Shown: positions 7,108 to 14,325, numbered from the stretch's first letter. The stretch is DNA of 23,102 nt from an uncultured Collinsella sp. (GCA_900552425.1 URZR01000005.1:1-23102), one strand, 5' to 3'. A program made the numbers and translations. Notes: generated from the letters alone by a model not told the origin.

Positions 7108-8190
7108 TTACCAGATGCTCGGCCAGAGACCAAGCGGGCCAGCGCCCAGGATGCCAAGGACGAAGAGCAGGAGAATGCCCTTGGTCGGGGTCCAGCTGTG
7201 CTTAGCGAACATGTAGTAAAGCAGCAGCGTAAGCATAAGCGGGACGAGCTTCGGGACGATGGTGTTGAGGGTGTCGGCAACAGAGAAGTTGACCGGATCC
7301 TCGGTAACGGTGCCGTAGGTCACGGACTCCATGCCGTTACCCAGATCGGTGACGCCGCACTCGACAGCGTTGCCGTCGGCATCGGAAGCGGTAAGGGCGT
7401 TGCCGTCCTTATCGGTCATGGCGATGGTACCGGCCTCAGCGGTCTCGGTATCGATGCCCTCCATACCGGTGAAGTTCTCGGCCTCCTTCTCGGAGACGAT
7501 CACGGTAGTAGCGGAGAGACCACGGGTGGTGCCGTTGGGGATCTGGAGGTTGATCTGGGTGCCACCCATGGTGACGACCAGGCAACCGACGACGAAGACG
7601 CCCATGATGGAAGCGGCACGCGTGAAGGCCTGCATGTTGGCGGTCAGAGCGTCAATAGCGCTGGTGCCAAGCTTGTAGGACCAGTTCATGAGCCAGAAGC
7701 GCAGAGCGAACTGGACGACGTTGAAGATCACCAGGAAGATGATCGGTGCAGCGGCGTTGCCGTTGATGGCCATGTTGGAGGTGATGCCGGCCGTGATAGG
7801 CACGAGCGTCAGCCAGAACAGGGCGTCACCGATACCACCGAGCGGGCCCATTGCGGCGACGCGGACGGCGCGGATCGTGGGGATGTCAACCTTGTTCTGC
7901 TCGAGCGAAAGCACGATGCCCATAACAAAGGTGACAAGGAACGGGTGGGTGTTGAAGAACTCCAGGTTGTGGCTCATGGAAGCCGCGAGGTCGTTCTTGT
8001 TGGTGTGGATCTTCTCCAGACCGGGGATGATGGAGTAAAGCCAGCCAGCGGCCTGCATGCGCTCGTAGTTGAACGATGCCTGCAGGAAGCAGGAGCGCCA
8101 AGCCATCTTGTTGAGGGTCTTCTGGTCGAGCTGCGGAGCAGGAGTGAGATCCTCGTAGTGCTCCGGGATCACATACTCATTAGATGCCAT
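7108..8190 (-). CDS. PTS mannose/GalNAc family EIID with a large extra loop
   Basis: This is the membrane component EIID of a mannose-family PTS, working with EIIC to import and release the sugar. I start it at the ATG at 8190 (360 residues, MASNEY), which overlaps the EIIC end by 11 bases and follows GGAGGTGA. Family landmarks are KMAWRSCFLQASFNYERMQ (29-47), the GPLGGIGDALFW box (115-126), and a hydrophobic C-terminus with ILGAGPLGLWP. EIID proteins are usually 270-300 residues. Here about 80 hydrophilic residues (about 220-300) lie between the GCLVVTMGG helix end and the helix beginning IVPKLVPLMLTLLLYY. That stretch is acidic, contains a pair of D-x-DGNA motifs, and probably faces outside. 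Sequence on both sides is ordinary, so it is an insertion, not a frameshift. It is the last gene of the operon. Confidence 0.92.
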   Translation of the reverse strand: MASNEYVIPEHYEDLTPAPQLDQKTLNKMAWRSCFLQASFNYERMQAAGWLYSIIPGLEKIHTNKNDLAASMSHNLEFFNTHPFLVTFVMGIVLSLEQNKVDIPTIRAVRVAAMGPLGGIGDALFWLTLVPITAGITSNMAINGNAAAPIIFLVIFNVVQFALRFWLMNWSYKLGTSAIDALTANMQAFTRAASIMGVFVVGCLVVTMGGTQINLQIPNGTTRGLSATTVIVSEKEAENFTGMEGIDTETAEAGTIAMTDKDGNALTASDADGNAVECGVTDLGNGMESVTYGTVTEDPVNFSVADTLNTIVPKLVPLMLTLLLYYMFAKHSWTPTKGILLLFVLGILGAGPLGLWPSIW

Positions 8191-8980
8191 CTTCGAAGTC
8201 ACCTCCGTCAGAAACAGCTGCACCCTTCAGCTCGGTCTGCTGCTGGAAGTCCCAGAAAGCGATGCCGAAGCCGATGAGAGCGAGGATGAGCAGAGCAGGG
8301 GTTGCCAGCGAATCGTTGGCAACGGTGATGAGCGCGAGGCCAAAGCCCATGAGGAAGAAGCCCCACATATCGCGGTTCATCATAACCTTGAGCAGGACGG
8401 CGAAGCCGACGAAGCGCATCATGCCGCCTGCAGCGGAGAGACCGGTCTGCAGCCAAGTCGGGATGGCAGAAGCGATGGTCTGACCGATGGTAGCGCCAGC
8501 GATGAAGAACAGGGTGACGACGACAGCGAAGATCAGGCCGAGCAGAGCCATGGCGAAGTAGTTCAGGCGCTCGATGCCCTTGGTGTCCGCGTTGTGAGCC
8601 ATGTTATCGGCCGTGGACATAAGCGGGGACATAAGCGTGAAGACCAGGGTAACGCCAAGCTGGCCAAGCAGAGCGAACGGAATGGCGAGGCCGACTGCCG
8701 CGTTGGGCTCGAGGCCCGTGGCGATAGCGAGAATGGCTGCCATGATGCCGCCGATGACGGCGTTAGGCGGCTGAGCGCCTCCGATCGGCATGTTGCCGAT
8801 CGTCATGAGCTGATAGGTACCACCCACGAGAAGACCGGTGTTAAGGTCGCCAAGGATAAGACCGATGACGGCGCCGGTGACGATGGGCTGATAGAGAGAC
8901 TCGAGGAAGTCAAACTGGTCGATTGCCGCGATGAACGTGACGACGAAGACCAGAGCGATCTGGATGATCGAGTATTCCAT
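8180..8980 (-). CDS. PTS mannose/GalNAc family EIIC
   Basis: The 266-residue polytopic membrane protein is the sugar channel of the PTS. It has the family's LVGGTYQLMTIGNMPIGG region (about residues 51-68), the helical core with PPNAVIGGI, and a hydrophobic C-terminal half ending in a short acidic tail. The order IIA, YajC, IIB, IIC, IID is seen in mannose-family operons for host glycans. Substrate cannot be read from EIIC directly. GalNAc or galactosamine is inferred from agaS, nagA and the shared operator. The start has a strong AAAGGAGGAG nine to ten bases upstream. The 3' end overlaps the EIID start by 11 bases, which suggests translational coupling. A 90-base spacer with two hairpins separates it from EIIB. 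Confidence 0.93.
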   Translation of the reverse strand: MEYSIIQIALVFVVTFIAAIDQFDFLESLYQPIVTGAVIGLILGDLNTGLLVGGTYQLMTIGNMPIGGAQPPNAVIGGIMAAILAIATGLEPNAAVGLAIPFALLGQLGVTLVFTLMSPLMSTADNMAHNADTKGIERLNYFAMALLGLIFAVVVTLFFIAGATIGQTIASAIPTWLQTGLSAAGGMMRFVGFAVLLKVMMNRDMWGFFLMGFGLALITVANDSLATPALLILALIGFGIAFWDFQQQTELKGAAVSDGGDFEDGI

Positions 8981-9070
8981 CTTGCTCCTCCTTTCAAAAT
9001 GTATGTACGCACTTTGGATTTCACGTACAGAACGTCAGGGTTTCACTCCTGACAACGTGGATCACGAGGA

Positions 9071-9553
9071 TTACGAGAAGAGCTTGCTCGTGTCCTCAAC
9101 AGGCGTGCTCGGAACGCGCCTGATCTCCAACTCCACCCCCAATTCCTGCAGCTCTTTAAACGCAGCGACATCCTCGTCGTTAACTGCGACGGAGGTGGCG
9201 ACTTGGCGCTTTCCTTCCGACATGTGCATGTTGCCGATGTTTACCTTCTTTATAGGCACACCGCCCTTGACGAGCGTAAGCACGTCTTCCGGTGTTTCGG
9301 CCACGATGAAGATCTTCTGGCGCGGGCTCGCCTTGCCAATGACGTCGATGGTCTTCTGCAGAGAGAAGAAACGCGTAGCGACGCCGGCGGGAGCGGCCAT
9401 CTTCATGAGGTTCTGGCGCATGGTGTTGGACGCCACGTCGTCGTTGGCGACGAGGATGAGGTTGGAGCCCAGGGTGGAGTTCCACTGGGTGGCAACCTGA
9501 CCATGAACCAGTCGGTTATCGATGCGGGTAAGAAGAATGTTGGGTTCTGCCAT
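9071..9553 (-). CDS. PTS mannose/GalNAc family EIIB
   Basis: The 160-residue cytoplasmic EIIB passes phosphate from EIIA to the incoming sugar. The active-site motif RIDNRLVHGQVATQW (10-24) puts the phosphorylated residue at His17, as in the mannose/sorbose family. The length is typical (about 160). The RIDxRLxHGQV box separates it from the cysteine-using EIIB families. GAAAGGAAG lies about ten bases before the ATG. The yajC stop is 36 bases upstream. It is part of the five-gene PTS operon. Confidence 0.94.
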   Translation of the reverse strand: MAEPNILLTRIDNRLVHGQVATQWNSTLGSNLILVANDDVASNTMRQNLMKMAAPAGVATRFFSLQKTIDVIGKASPRQKIFIVAETPEDVLTLVKGGVPIKKVNIGNMHMSEGKRQVATSVAVNDEDVAAFKELQELGVELEIRRVPSTPVEDTSKLFS

Positions 9554-9589
9554 GTTGATCAGCTTCCTTTCGTTATTTGCTGACGACAG

Positions 9590-9871
9590 TTACTTGATCT
9601 CCTGAATCGCGTAACGCGAAACATCTACGACGGCTCCGGATCGGACTTTGATCTGGACCTTCTCGCCTTCGATGCCTTTGACGGTTCCGTAGATACCGCC
9701 GGCGAAAAGAACCTCCTGACCCGGCTTGAGCTCCGTGTGCAGCTCCTTGAAGTACTTCTGCTTCTTCTTCATGTTGATTTGCGACCAGATGGTGTAAATC
9801 AAGCCCATGATGACAAGCAGGCCTAAAAGGGCGACCGAGGAGCTCAGGACGTTGGCTCCGAAATCGGCCAT
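9590..9871 (-). CDS. yajC: YajC-family protein inside the PTS operon
   Basis: This 93-residue protein has one N-terminal membrane helix (about residues 8-29), then MKKKQKYFKELH (34-45) and a small beta domain. Its LKPGQEVLFAGGIYGTVKGI segment (48-67) is the hallmark of YajC, the accessory subunit of the SecDF-YajC complex. Its ATG shares one base with the EIIA stop (TAATG), so translation is likely coupled. YajC-like genes are known inside some mannose-family PTS operons for host glycans, for instance the pneumococcal hyaluronan operon, where their role is unclear. It may help insert or stabilise EIIC/EIID. Whether the genome has a second, housekeeping yajC next to secD cannot be seen here. 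Confidence 0.92.
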   Translation of the reverse strand: MADFGANVLSSSVALLGLLVIMGLIYTIWSQINMKKKQKYFKELHTELKPGQEVLFAGGIYGTVKGIEGEKVQIKVRSGAVVDVSRYAIQEIK

Positions 9872-10314
9872 TAGATGCCGTCCTCGTCGCCGAAGATATC
9901 CTCTTCCTCGGAGCCGGCAACGGATGCGACCGTCTGGGCGGTGACGCCCGTCTGTCCAACGGTCACGGCCTGCTCGCCAAGCTCGGCGAGCGTGGCATTG
10001 CCTCGGAGGAACAGAAGCTCAATAACCATGGGAAGGTTGGTGCCAGTCAGAACCTCGACGTTGTCGACATCCTGGGCAATCATCATCGACTGGTTGAACG
10101 GGGTGCCGCCAAGCAGGTCGGTAAAGACGAGCACGCCATCGCACTCCTCGCGCATGGCGGTAATAGCGGCGCGGAGATCCTCACCGTAGGATGCGGCCTG
10201 GTCGCCCTCAAAAGGAACGACGGTAAAAGCAGGCTGGTCGCCGGCAACCATCGCGATAGCGCTTGCAAGGCCGGGTGCGAACTGTCCATGACCGGTAAGA
10301 ATAAAGCCAACCAT
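9871..10314 (-). CDS. PTS mannose/GalNAc family EIIA
   Basis: The 147-residue cytoplasmic EIIA accepts phosphate from HPr and passes it to EIIB. The active-site segment FILTGHGQFAPG (4-15) gives His9 as the phosphorylated residue. FTDLLGGTPFNQS (64-76) is the second family signature. The C-terminal tail is acidic (EEEDIFGDEDG). It is the first gene of the operon, with GGAAGGGAA before the ATG. The TGGTAGTAACCA palindrome is about 116 bases upstream. The minus-strand order is EIIA, YajC, EIIB, EIIC, EIID. Confidence 0.94.
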   Translation of the reverse strand: MVGFILTGHGQFAPGLASAIAMVAGDQPAFTVVPFEGDQAASYGEDLRAAITAMREECDGVLVFTDLLGGTPFNQSMMIAQDVDNVEVLTGTNLPMVIELLFLRGNATLAELGEQAVTVGQTGVTAQTVASVAGSEEEDIFGDEDGI

Positions 10315-10429
10315 TCAAATTTCCCTTCCGAAGGTGTGTACAATCTGAGTCCGATGATTTTCGGAAGCCAGCGGGCGCTCGCCCTTAAAGCTTCTTGGAA
10401 AGCGTTCTTTGAAGACCAGTGGTTTCTAA

Positions 10430-10443
10430 ACTGGTAGTAACCA
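10430..10443 (-). promoter_or_regulatory. Operator upstream of the PTS operon
   Basis: The sequence CTGGTAGTAACCAC contains the perfect palindrome TGGT-AGTA-ACCA at 10431-10442. It is the same core, with the same four-base centre, as the palindrome in the agaS promoter (6138-6151). The likely binder is the GntR/HutC protein encoded at 6191-6922. A clear -10/-35 pair around it could not be settled by eye. Confidence 0.75.
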
Positions 10444-10953
10444 CGTGACGTGTTGTTGTCACTATATCACCCCAGAAGAGGTCGCTTTCCTTGATTCATA
10501 CGGTAAAACGTTTTTGCACCGCTCACGGTGATAAATCGACCGTTTACCGGTCGTTAACACTTCTACCTGCGGTTTTGAAACCGTTTCGAAATGCTTTGGC
10601 AAAAGATCGGATCTTTTCCTGTGTCTAAACAACGCAGGGCGGCTAAAAATAGCGTGAAGAAAAATTGCAGGTCATTGTGAAGATATGTGAATTGGTCTTT
10701 TTGACTTAATACCAGTTAGAACCAGTTTTGAGATTATCGGTGAACGGTAGTTTTCGACCGTTCACCGGTTACTTGCAATCGTTTGCAGTTGTTTTCCCAG
10801 ATGAATTAGGGAAGCGCGATGGAGCGCTTGCGCGATCACGGGAAGTTTTTGGCATTTGTCCTCATCCCCCGAACGCCAAACTCCGGCATCCAAAATGAGC
10901 TAATAGCTCACGCTAATCGTTTTCAATCATTACTTACTCAGTATACGTAATTA

Positions 10954-10994
10954 TTTATCGTTTATCGTTAATTTTGATATGATACAAGTATCAT
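10954..10994 (+). promoter_or_regulatory. Promoter and probable operator of the DUF2975/XRE pair
   Basis: TATGAT at 10978-10983 is a good -10 box, with a weak T-rich -35 about 17-18 bases upstream (10954-10960). Overlapping the -10 is a perfect 16-bp palindrome ATGATAC-AA-GTATCAT (10979-10994), ending 23 bases before the DUF2975 ATG. A site in this position fits autoregulation by the small XRE protein encoded second in the operon. Confidence 0.65.
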
Positions 10995-11017
10995 CCAAAA
11001 CGCCGATTGGAGAGGTT

Positions 11018-11656
11018 ATGGTCCACCGAAACGCATCTATATCGAATGAAACCATCAGCCGCGAACAGACGATAGCCAAACTGAGGAAGCTCGCTCGCAT
11101 CTGCAAATGGGCCACAATCTGCATTACCACAGCGCTCGCTCTGGGACTCCTCGCAGTCATTGCGATTGACCTTCTACTTATATTGCCCGGCCTCTCCCAA
11201 GGGTCGTGCCTCCAATCCGTAGAACTTCAAGCCGGCGAAGGGCCGTGCCTGGCTATTGTCGGTACCGATGCGCAGGCCCCACTTATGCTCGTCGCACACG
11301 ATGGCCACACTGCCATAGGGAGCCTCTTGATGACATGCCTCGCGCTTACCATCGCGATAAGCGTGCGCAGGCTTTTCTTCAACATTGAAAAGGAAGGCAG
11401 GCCCTTTGACCTTGAATGTAACCAGACACTTCGTCGAGTAGGACATTTATTCCTTATCGGCGGCGTTGCCGTGAGGCTTCTTGGTGCCGTAATCACGGGA
11501 ATGATACTCTTAGGATTTGGCGGCAGCTTTACGGATTCGTTCGCCGGCCAGTTATTCGAGCCCTCCATGCTCTTTGCAGGCCTGATTATTTGCCTGATTG
11601 CCAGCGTCTTCCAGTACGGGTGTATCCTGCAAAAACAAGATGACGAGTTGCTCTAG
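11018..11656 (+). CDS. DUF2975 membrane protein (YoaS-like)
   Basis: I start this at the ATG at 11018 (212 residues), which has GGAGAGG just upstream. An ATG in the same frame at 10979 lies inside the promoter palindrome. The protein has a cytoplasmic N-terminus and about four membrane segments (about residues 31-55, 95-112, 139-161, 178-199). The family signature FFNIEKEGRPFDLECNQTL (about 118-136) lies between helices 2 and 3, and the C-terminus has SVFQYGCILQKQDDELL. DUF2975 proteins are commonly paired with a small XRE regulator, as in Bacillus yoaS-yozG. The function is unknown; the pair may be a membrane-linked sensor and regulator. It is nine bases from the next gene. Confidence 0.85.
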   Translation: MVHRNASISNETISREQTIAKLRKLARICKWATICITTALALGLLAVIAIDLLLILPGLSQGSCLQSVELQAGEGPCLAIVGTDAQAPLMLVAHDGHTAIGSLLMTCLALTIAISVRRLFFNIEKEGRPFDLECNQTLRRVGHLFLIGGVAVRLLGAVITGMILLGFGGSFTDSFAGQLFEPSMLFAGLIICLIASVFQYGCILQKQDDELL

Positions 11657-11665
11657 GGGGAATCC

Positions 11666-11902
11666 ATGATTATTCTGCGGCTCGACCGCATGCTTGCCGA
11701 ACGCAAGATTTCATCCAAAGAGCTTGCGGAACGCGTGGGCATCTCCCAGGTCAATATGTCACGCATTAAGACAGGCAAGGTTTCTGCCATACGTTTTTCA
11801 ACTCTTGACGCGATATGCCGGGCACTCGACTGCCAACCGGGCGATGTTCTGGAATACATACCTGACGATGAAGCCGATAGCCTCTTTGGGCTTAAAGATT
11901 GA
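11666..11902 (+). CDS. Small XRE/Cro-type helix-turn-helix regulator (YozG-like)
   Basis: The 78-residue protein is almost entirely one helix-turn-helix domain. LDRMLAERKISSKELAERVGIS (6-27) and the recognition helix with NMSRIKTGKV (30-39) are followed by the ALDCQPGDVLEYIPD segment typical of the YozG group. It follows the DUF2975 gene by nine bases, with AGGGGGAA before the ATG, so the two form an operon. Its likely target is the palindrome in its own promoter (10979-10994). The base composition of both genes is a little less GC-rich than their neighbours. No terminator specific to this strand is seen; the hairpin at 11940-11969 might serve both directions. Confidence 0.88.
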   Translation: MIILRLDRMLAERKISSKELAERVGISQVNMSRIKTGKVSAIRFSTLDAICRALDCQPGDVLEYIPDDEADSLFGLKD

Positions 11903-11935
11903 TGGAAATTATTAAGCCTTCAGTACCTCCGACGC

Positions 11936-11969
11936 AAAAAGCCCGCTAGAACGGACGTTCTAGCGGGCT
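11936..11969 (-). terminator. Terminator of the SurA-like gene
   Basis: A perfect 13-bp stem (11940-11952 with 11957-11969) with a four-base loop is followed, on the minus strand, by five T. It lies 43 bases after the stop at 12013. The stem is strong enough to slow transcription from the plus side too. Confidence 0.9.
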
Positions 11970-12012
11970 CAATCAGATATTTCGACTTCGTGCTCGAAAG
12001 CTCAGGCAATCT

Positions 12013-13107
12013 TTACGCAAACAGGCCGTAGATGCTGATGTTGGCCTTGGCGTAGAGGCCGTTAGCATACTCGGTCCACTTGGAGCTGGCGCTCGAAGCC
12101 TGCGAGGAGTACTGCTGATAGGCGGTGTAATAGGCGGTCATGGCCTGCTTATAGGTAGCGCTATCGGCAGTAAAGGCATCGTCGGCAAAGGCCTTAGCGT
12201 AGGTGCCATCGGCGTCCTTCCAGGTGCCCTTCTCGCTATCCCACTCGTCGCCGGCAAGGTTGATGATGTAGTCGGCGTAGTCCTTACTCGCGGTCTCCTC
12301 GTTGCCGTCAGAAGGCTCGGTTGGGGCGGTTGGCATGCTTGCGGAGCTATCGCCCACCTTCTTCTTGTAGAGCTTCTGCAGCGTCGCGGACTGACGGACG
12401 ATCTGCTTGGCCTGGTCCTTGGACACGCCGTACTGCGTGGCCATGGTCTTGTAGTCGGAGGTGCCGATGGACTCCTCGGCGTACTGCTTCATCTCCTTGG
12501 AAGAGACGGTAATGCCCTCGTCCTCGGCAGCATCGAGCAGGATCTTGTTGCGCACGTAGGACAGGATGACATCGGCAGAAGGAGCGGTGTAGTTGCCATC
12601 ACTATCCTTGACGGTATCAAGGCTGTACTGGCTTTCGATGGCCTCGCGCGCAGTGATGTCGCTCTTCTTGCCGTTATAGCTATAGCTTGCCACGGTCGAA
12701 TCGAGCTGATCCTCGGTCAGGGTCGCCGAACCGACGCCCTTGCCACCAAAGCCACCATTGCCAATAAAGAAGCCGACCACGGCAGCGATCACGACTGCGA
12801 CCACAAAGGCGGCAATCATCGTCTTCTTGTGCTTGGATGCGCAACCGCCCTCATTAGATGCCGGGATATCGTCGTCCTCATCCTGGGCCTCGGGCATGAG
12901 GTTCTCGTCGGCGGCGTCCGCGGCGATCTGAGCCTCCAGACGGGCGTCCTCCTCCTCGGCCGTCGTGCCGGCGGCAATGTGCTCGGCAGACGTACCGGCG
13001 ACCAGATCGATCTTCTCGTCCTCGTCACCGTTGGGGCCTTCGCCGCGCTCGATGATCTGGATGCCGTCGATCTCGTCCTTTTCGTCCTTCTTCTGAATCA
13101 GACCCAT
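12013..13107 (-). CDS. Membrane-anchored SurA/trigger-factor-like protein
   Basis: The 364-residue protein has a long acidic, disordered cytoplasmic N-terminus (1-93) and one membrane helix (about 97-116, flanked by KHKK). A Gly-rich linker and an extracellular helical domain (about 128-364) follow. The helical part (TLTEDQLDSTVASY..., VILSYVRNKILLDAAEDEGITVSSKEMKQYAEE at about 185-215) resembles the SurA N-terminal/trigger-factor chaperone fold seen in PrsA-like foldases. No PPIase domain is recognisable. It is therefore probably a cell-surface chaperone-like protein of unknown client, and this assignment is tentative. AAGGAG lies eight bases before the ATG. It appears to be a single-gene unit with a terminator on either side. 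Confidence 0.75.
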   Translation of the reverse strand: MGLIQKKDEKDEIDGIQIIERGEGPNGDEDEKIDLVAGTSAEHIAAGTTAEEEDARLEAQIAADAADENLMPEAQDEDDDIPASNEGGCASKHKKTMIAAFVVAVVIAAVVGFFIGNGGFGGKGVGSATLTEDQLDSTVASYSYNGKKSDITAREAIESQYSLDTVKDSDGNYTAPSADVILSYVRNKILLDAAEDEGITVSSKEMKQYAEESIGTSDYKTMATQYGVSKDQAKQIVRQSATLQKLYKKKVGDSSASMPTAPTEPSDGNEETASKDYADYIINLAGDEWDSEKGTWKDADGTYAKAFADDAFTADSATYKQAMTAYYTAYQQYSSQASSASSKWTEYANGLYAKANISIYGLFA

Positions 13108-13145
13108 ATCAATTACTCCTTGTTAGGAAACATAGTCCCCAATAG

Positions 13146-13174
13146 AATACGCCCGACGAGGCGCCGGGCGTATT
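13146..13174 (-). terminator. Hairpin downstream of the icd operon
   Basis: A perfect 10-bp stem (AATACGCCCG 13146-13155 with CGGGCGTATT 13165-13174) lies 60 bases past the icd stop. The T tract on the minus side is poor (TATTCTATT), so termination may be partial and some transcription could continue into the SurA-like gene. Confidence 0.6.
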
Positions 13175-13233
13175 GATTCTTAGGTTATACGCAAACACTT
13201 AAGTACTATTTAGGCGTTTGCAGCGCGCATACC

Positions 13234-14319
13234 TTAGGCCAGGTGCGCGATAACGGCATCGGCAAAGGCCTGCGTGCCCACGGCCCCCTCGACGGAGCCG
13301 GTCTGGGCACGCCGCACGTCGCCGGTAACCTGCTTGCCCTCGTCGAGCGTGGCGGACACGGCGGCACGAATGCGATTGGCAGCGTCGTTCTCGCCCAGAT
13401 GATCGAGCATCATCGCAGCAGAGAGAATCTCGGCCGTGGGGTTGGCGATATCCTGGCCAGCGATATCGGGCGCGGAGCCGTGCGTAGCCTCGAAGATGGC
13501 GCAGTCGGCACCGATGTTGGAGCCGGGGGCCATTCCTAAGCCGCCCACCAGGCCGGCACACAGGTCGCTCACGATGTCGCCGTACAGGTTGGGCAGCACC
13601 AGGACATCGAAGTCGTTGGGGTTTTGGACCAGACCCATGCAGGTGGCGTCGACGATCTTGTCGTTGAACTCGATATCAGGATAGTTGGCTGCCACCTCGC
13701 GCGCCACGCGCAGGAACAGGCCGTCGGTCGCCTTCATGATGTTGGCCTTGTGCACGGCCGTCACCTTTTTGCGGCCGCAGCGGCGGGCATACTCAAAGGC
13801 ATACTCCACAATGCGACGGCTCTTGGCGATGGAGATCGGCTTGATCGAAATCGCGGAATCGGCGGCGAAGGTCTTTTGGCCCGAACGCTCAACAAGCTGC
13901 GAGAGCTCCTCGACCTCGGCAGCACCCTCGTCGAACTCGATGCCGGCGTAGAGGTCCTCGGTGTTCTCGCGCACGATAACCAGGTCGACGTCGCAGAAAC
14001 GCGAGCCGTCGCCCGGCTGCGACAGGCAGGGGCGCACGCAGGCGTACAGGTCGAAGTGCTTGCGCAGCGCCACGTTAACGCTGCGAAAGCCCGTGCCGAC
14101 CGGCGTAGTGATGGGGCCCTTGATGGCAACCTTGGTCTCGGCGACCGCATCGAGCACATGTTGGGGCAGCGGCGTGCCAAACTCGTCCATGACGCCGGCG
14201 CCGGCCTCCTGGACGTTCCAGTTGATCTGGACACCGGTGGCCTCGACCACGCGGCGCATGGCCTGCGTAATCTCGGGACCGATACCGTCACCGGGAATCA
14301 GGACTACATCGTGCGCCAT
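13234..14319 (-). CDS. icd: Isocitrate dehydrogenase, NAD type (isocitrate/isopropylmalate dehydrogenase family)
   Basis: The 361-residue protein should oxidise and decarboxylate isocitrate to 2-oxoglutarate. Landmarks are LIPGDGIGPEIT (7-18), the substrate segment TGFRSVNVALRKHFDLYACVRP (about 75-96, where SVNxxLR fits isocitrate and not isopropylmalate), and ENTEDLYAG (about 118-126). VHKANIMKATDG and DxxxMGLVxNPxxFDVLVLPNLYGDIVSD carry the catalytic Lys and metal-binding Asp residues. HGSAPDIAGQDIANP (about 285-299) is the NAD-type cofactor loop. The length of about 360 fits the NAD-dependent short IDH form. The upstream gene ends six bases before its ATG within a GAGGAGTAA that also serves as ribosome binding site. 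A homoisocitrate or isopropylmalate role is possible but less likely from the SVN motif. Confidence 0.87.
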   Translation of the reverse strand: MAHDVVLIPGDGIGPEITQAMRRVVEATGVQINWNVQEAGAGVMDEFGTPLPQHVLDAVAETKVAIKGPITTPVGTGFRSVNVALRKHFDLYACVRPCLSQPGDGSRFCDVDLVIVRENTEDLYAGIEFDEGAAEVEELSQLVERSGQKTFAADSAISIKPISIAKSRRIVEYAFEYARRCGRKKVTAVHKANIMKATDGLFLRVAREVAANYPDIEFNDKIVDATCMGLVQNPNDFDVLVLPNLYGDIVSDLCAGLVGGLGMAPGSNIGADCAIFEATHGSAPDIAGQDIANPTAEILSAAMMLDHLGENDAANRIRAAVSATLDEGKQVTGDVRRAQTGSVEGAVGTQAFADAVIAHLA

Positions 14320-14325
14320 AATCTG

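Larger units (their letters stand above)
10315..11017. promoter_or_regulatory. 703-bp intergenic regulatory region, palindrome-rich
   Basis: No gene is supported here. The region separates the minus-strand PTS operon from the plus-strand DUF2975/XRE pair and is visibly richer in A+T than the genes around it. Inverted repeats I can place are 10431-10442, 10517-10530 (CACCG/CGGTG), 10538-10552 (GACCG/CGGTC), 10574-10591 (TTTGAAAC/GTTTCGAAA type), 10601-10617 (AAAAGATC/GATCTTTT), 10739-10766 (10 bp), 10812-10829 (AAGCGC/GCGCTT), 10896-10910 (TGAGCTA/TAGCTCA) and 10979-10994. Two same-direction ACCAGTT half-sites lie near 10711-10727. Many of these have the spacing of dimeric regulator sites, so control by several regulators is likely (inferred). 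Confidence 0.6.

Noticed and set aside
10574..10591. A catabolite-response (cre) site
   Set aside because: One conserved position is wrong, and a CcpA-type regulator cannot be assumed in this lineage, so it is listed only among the palindromes.
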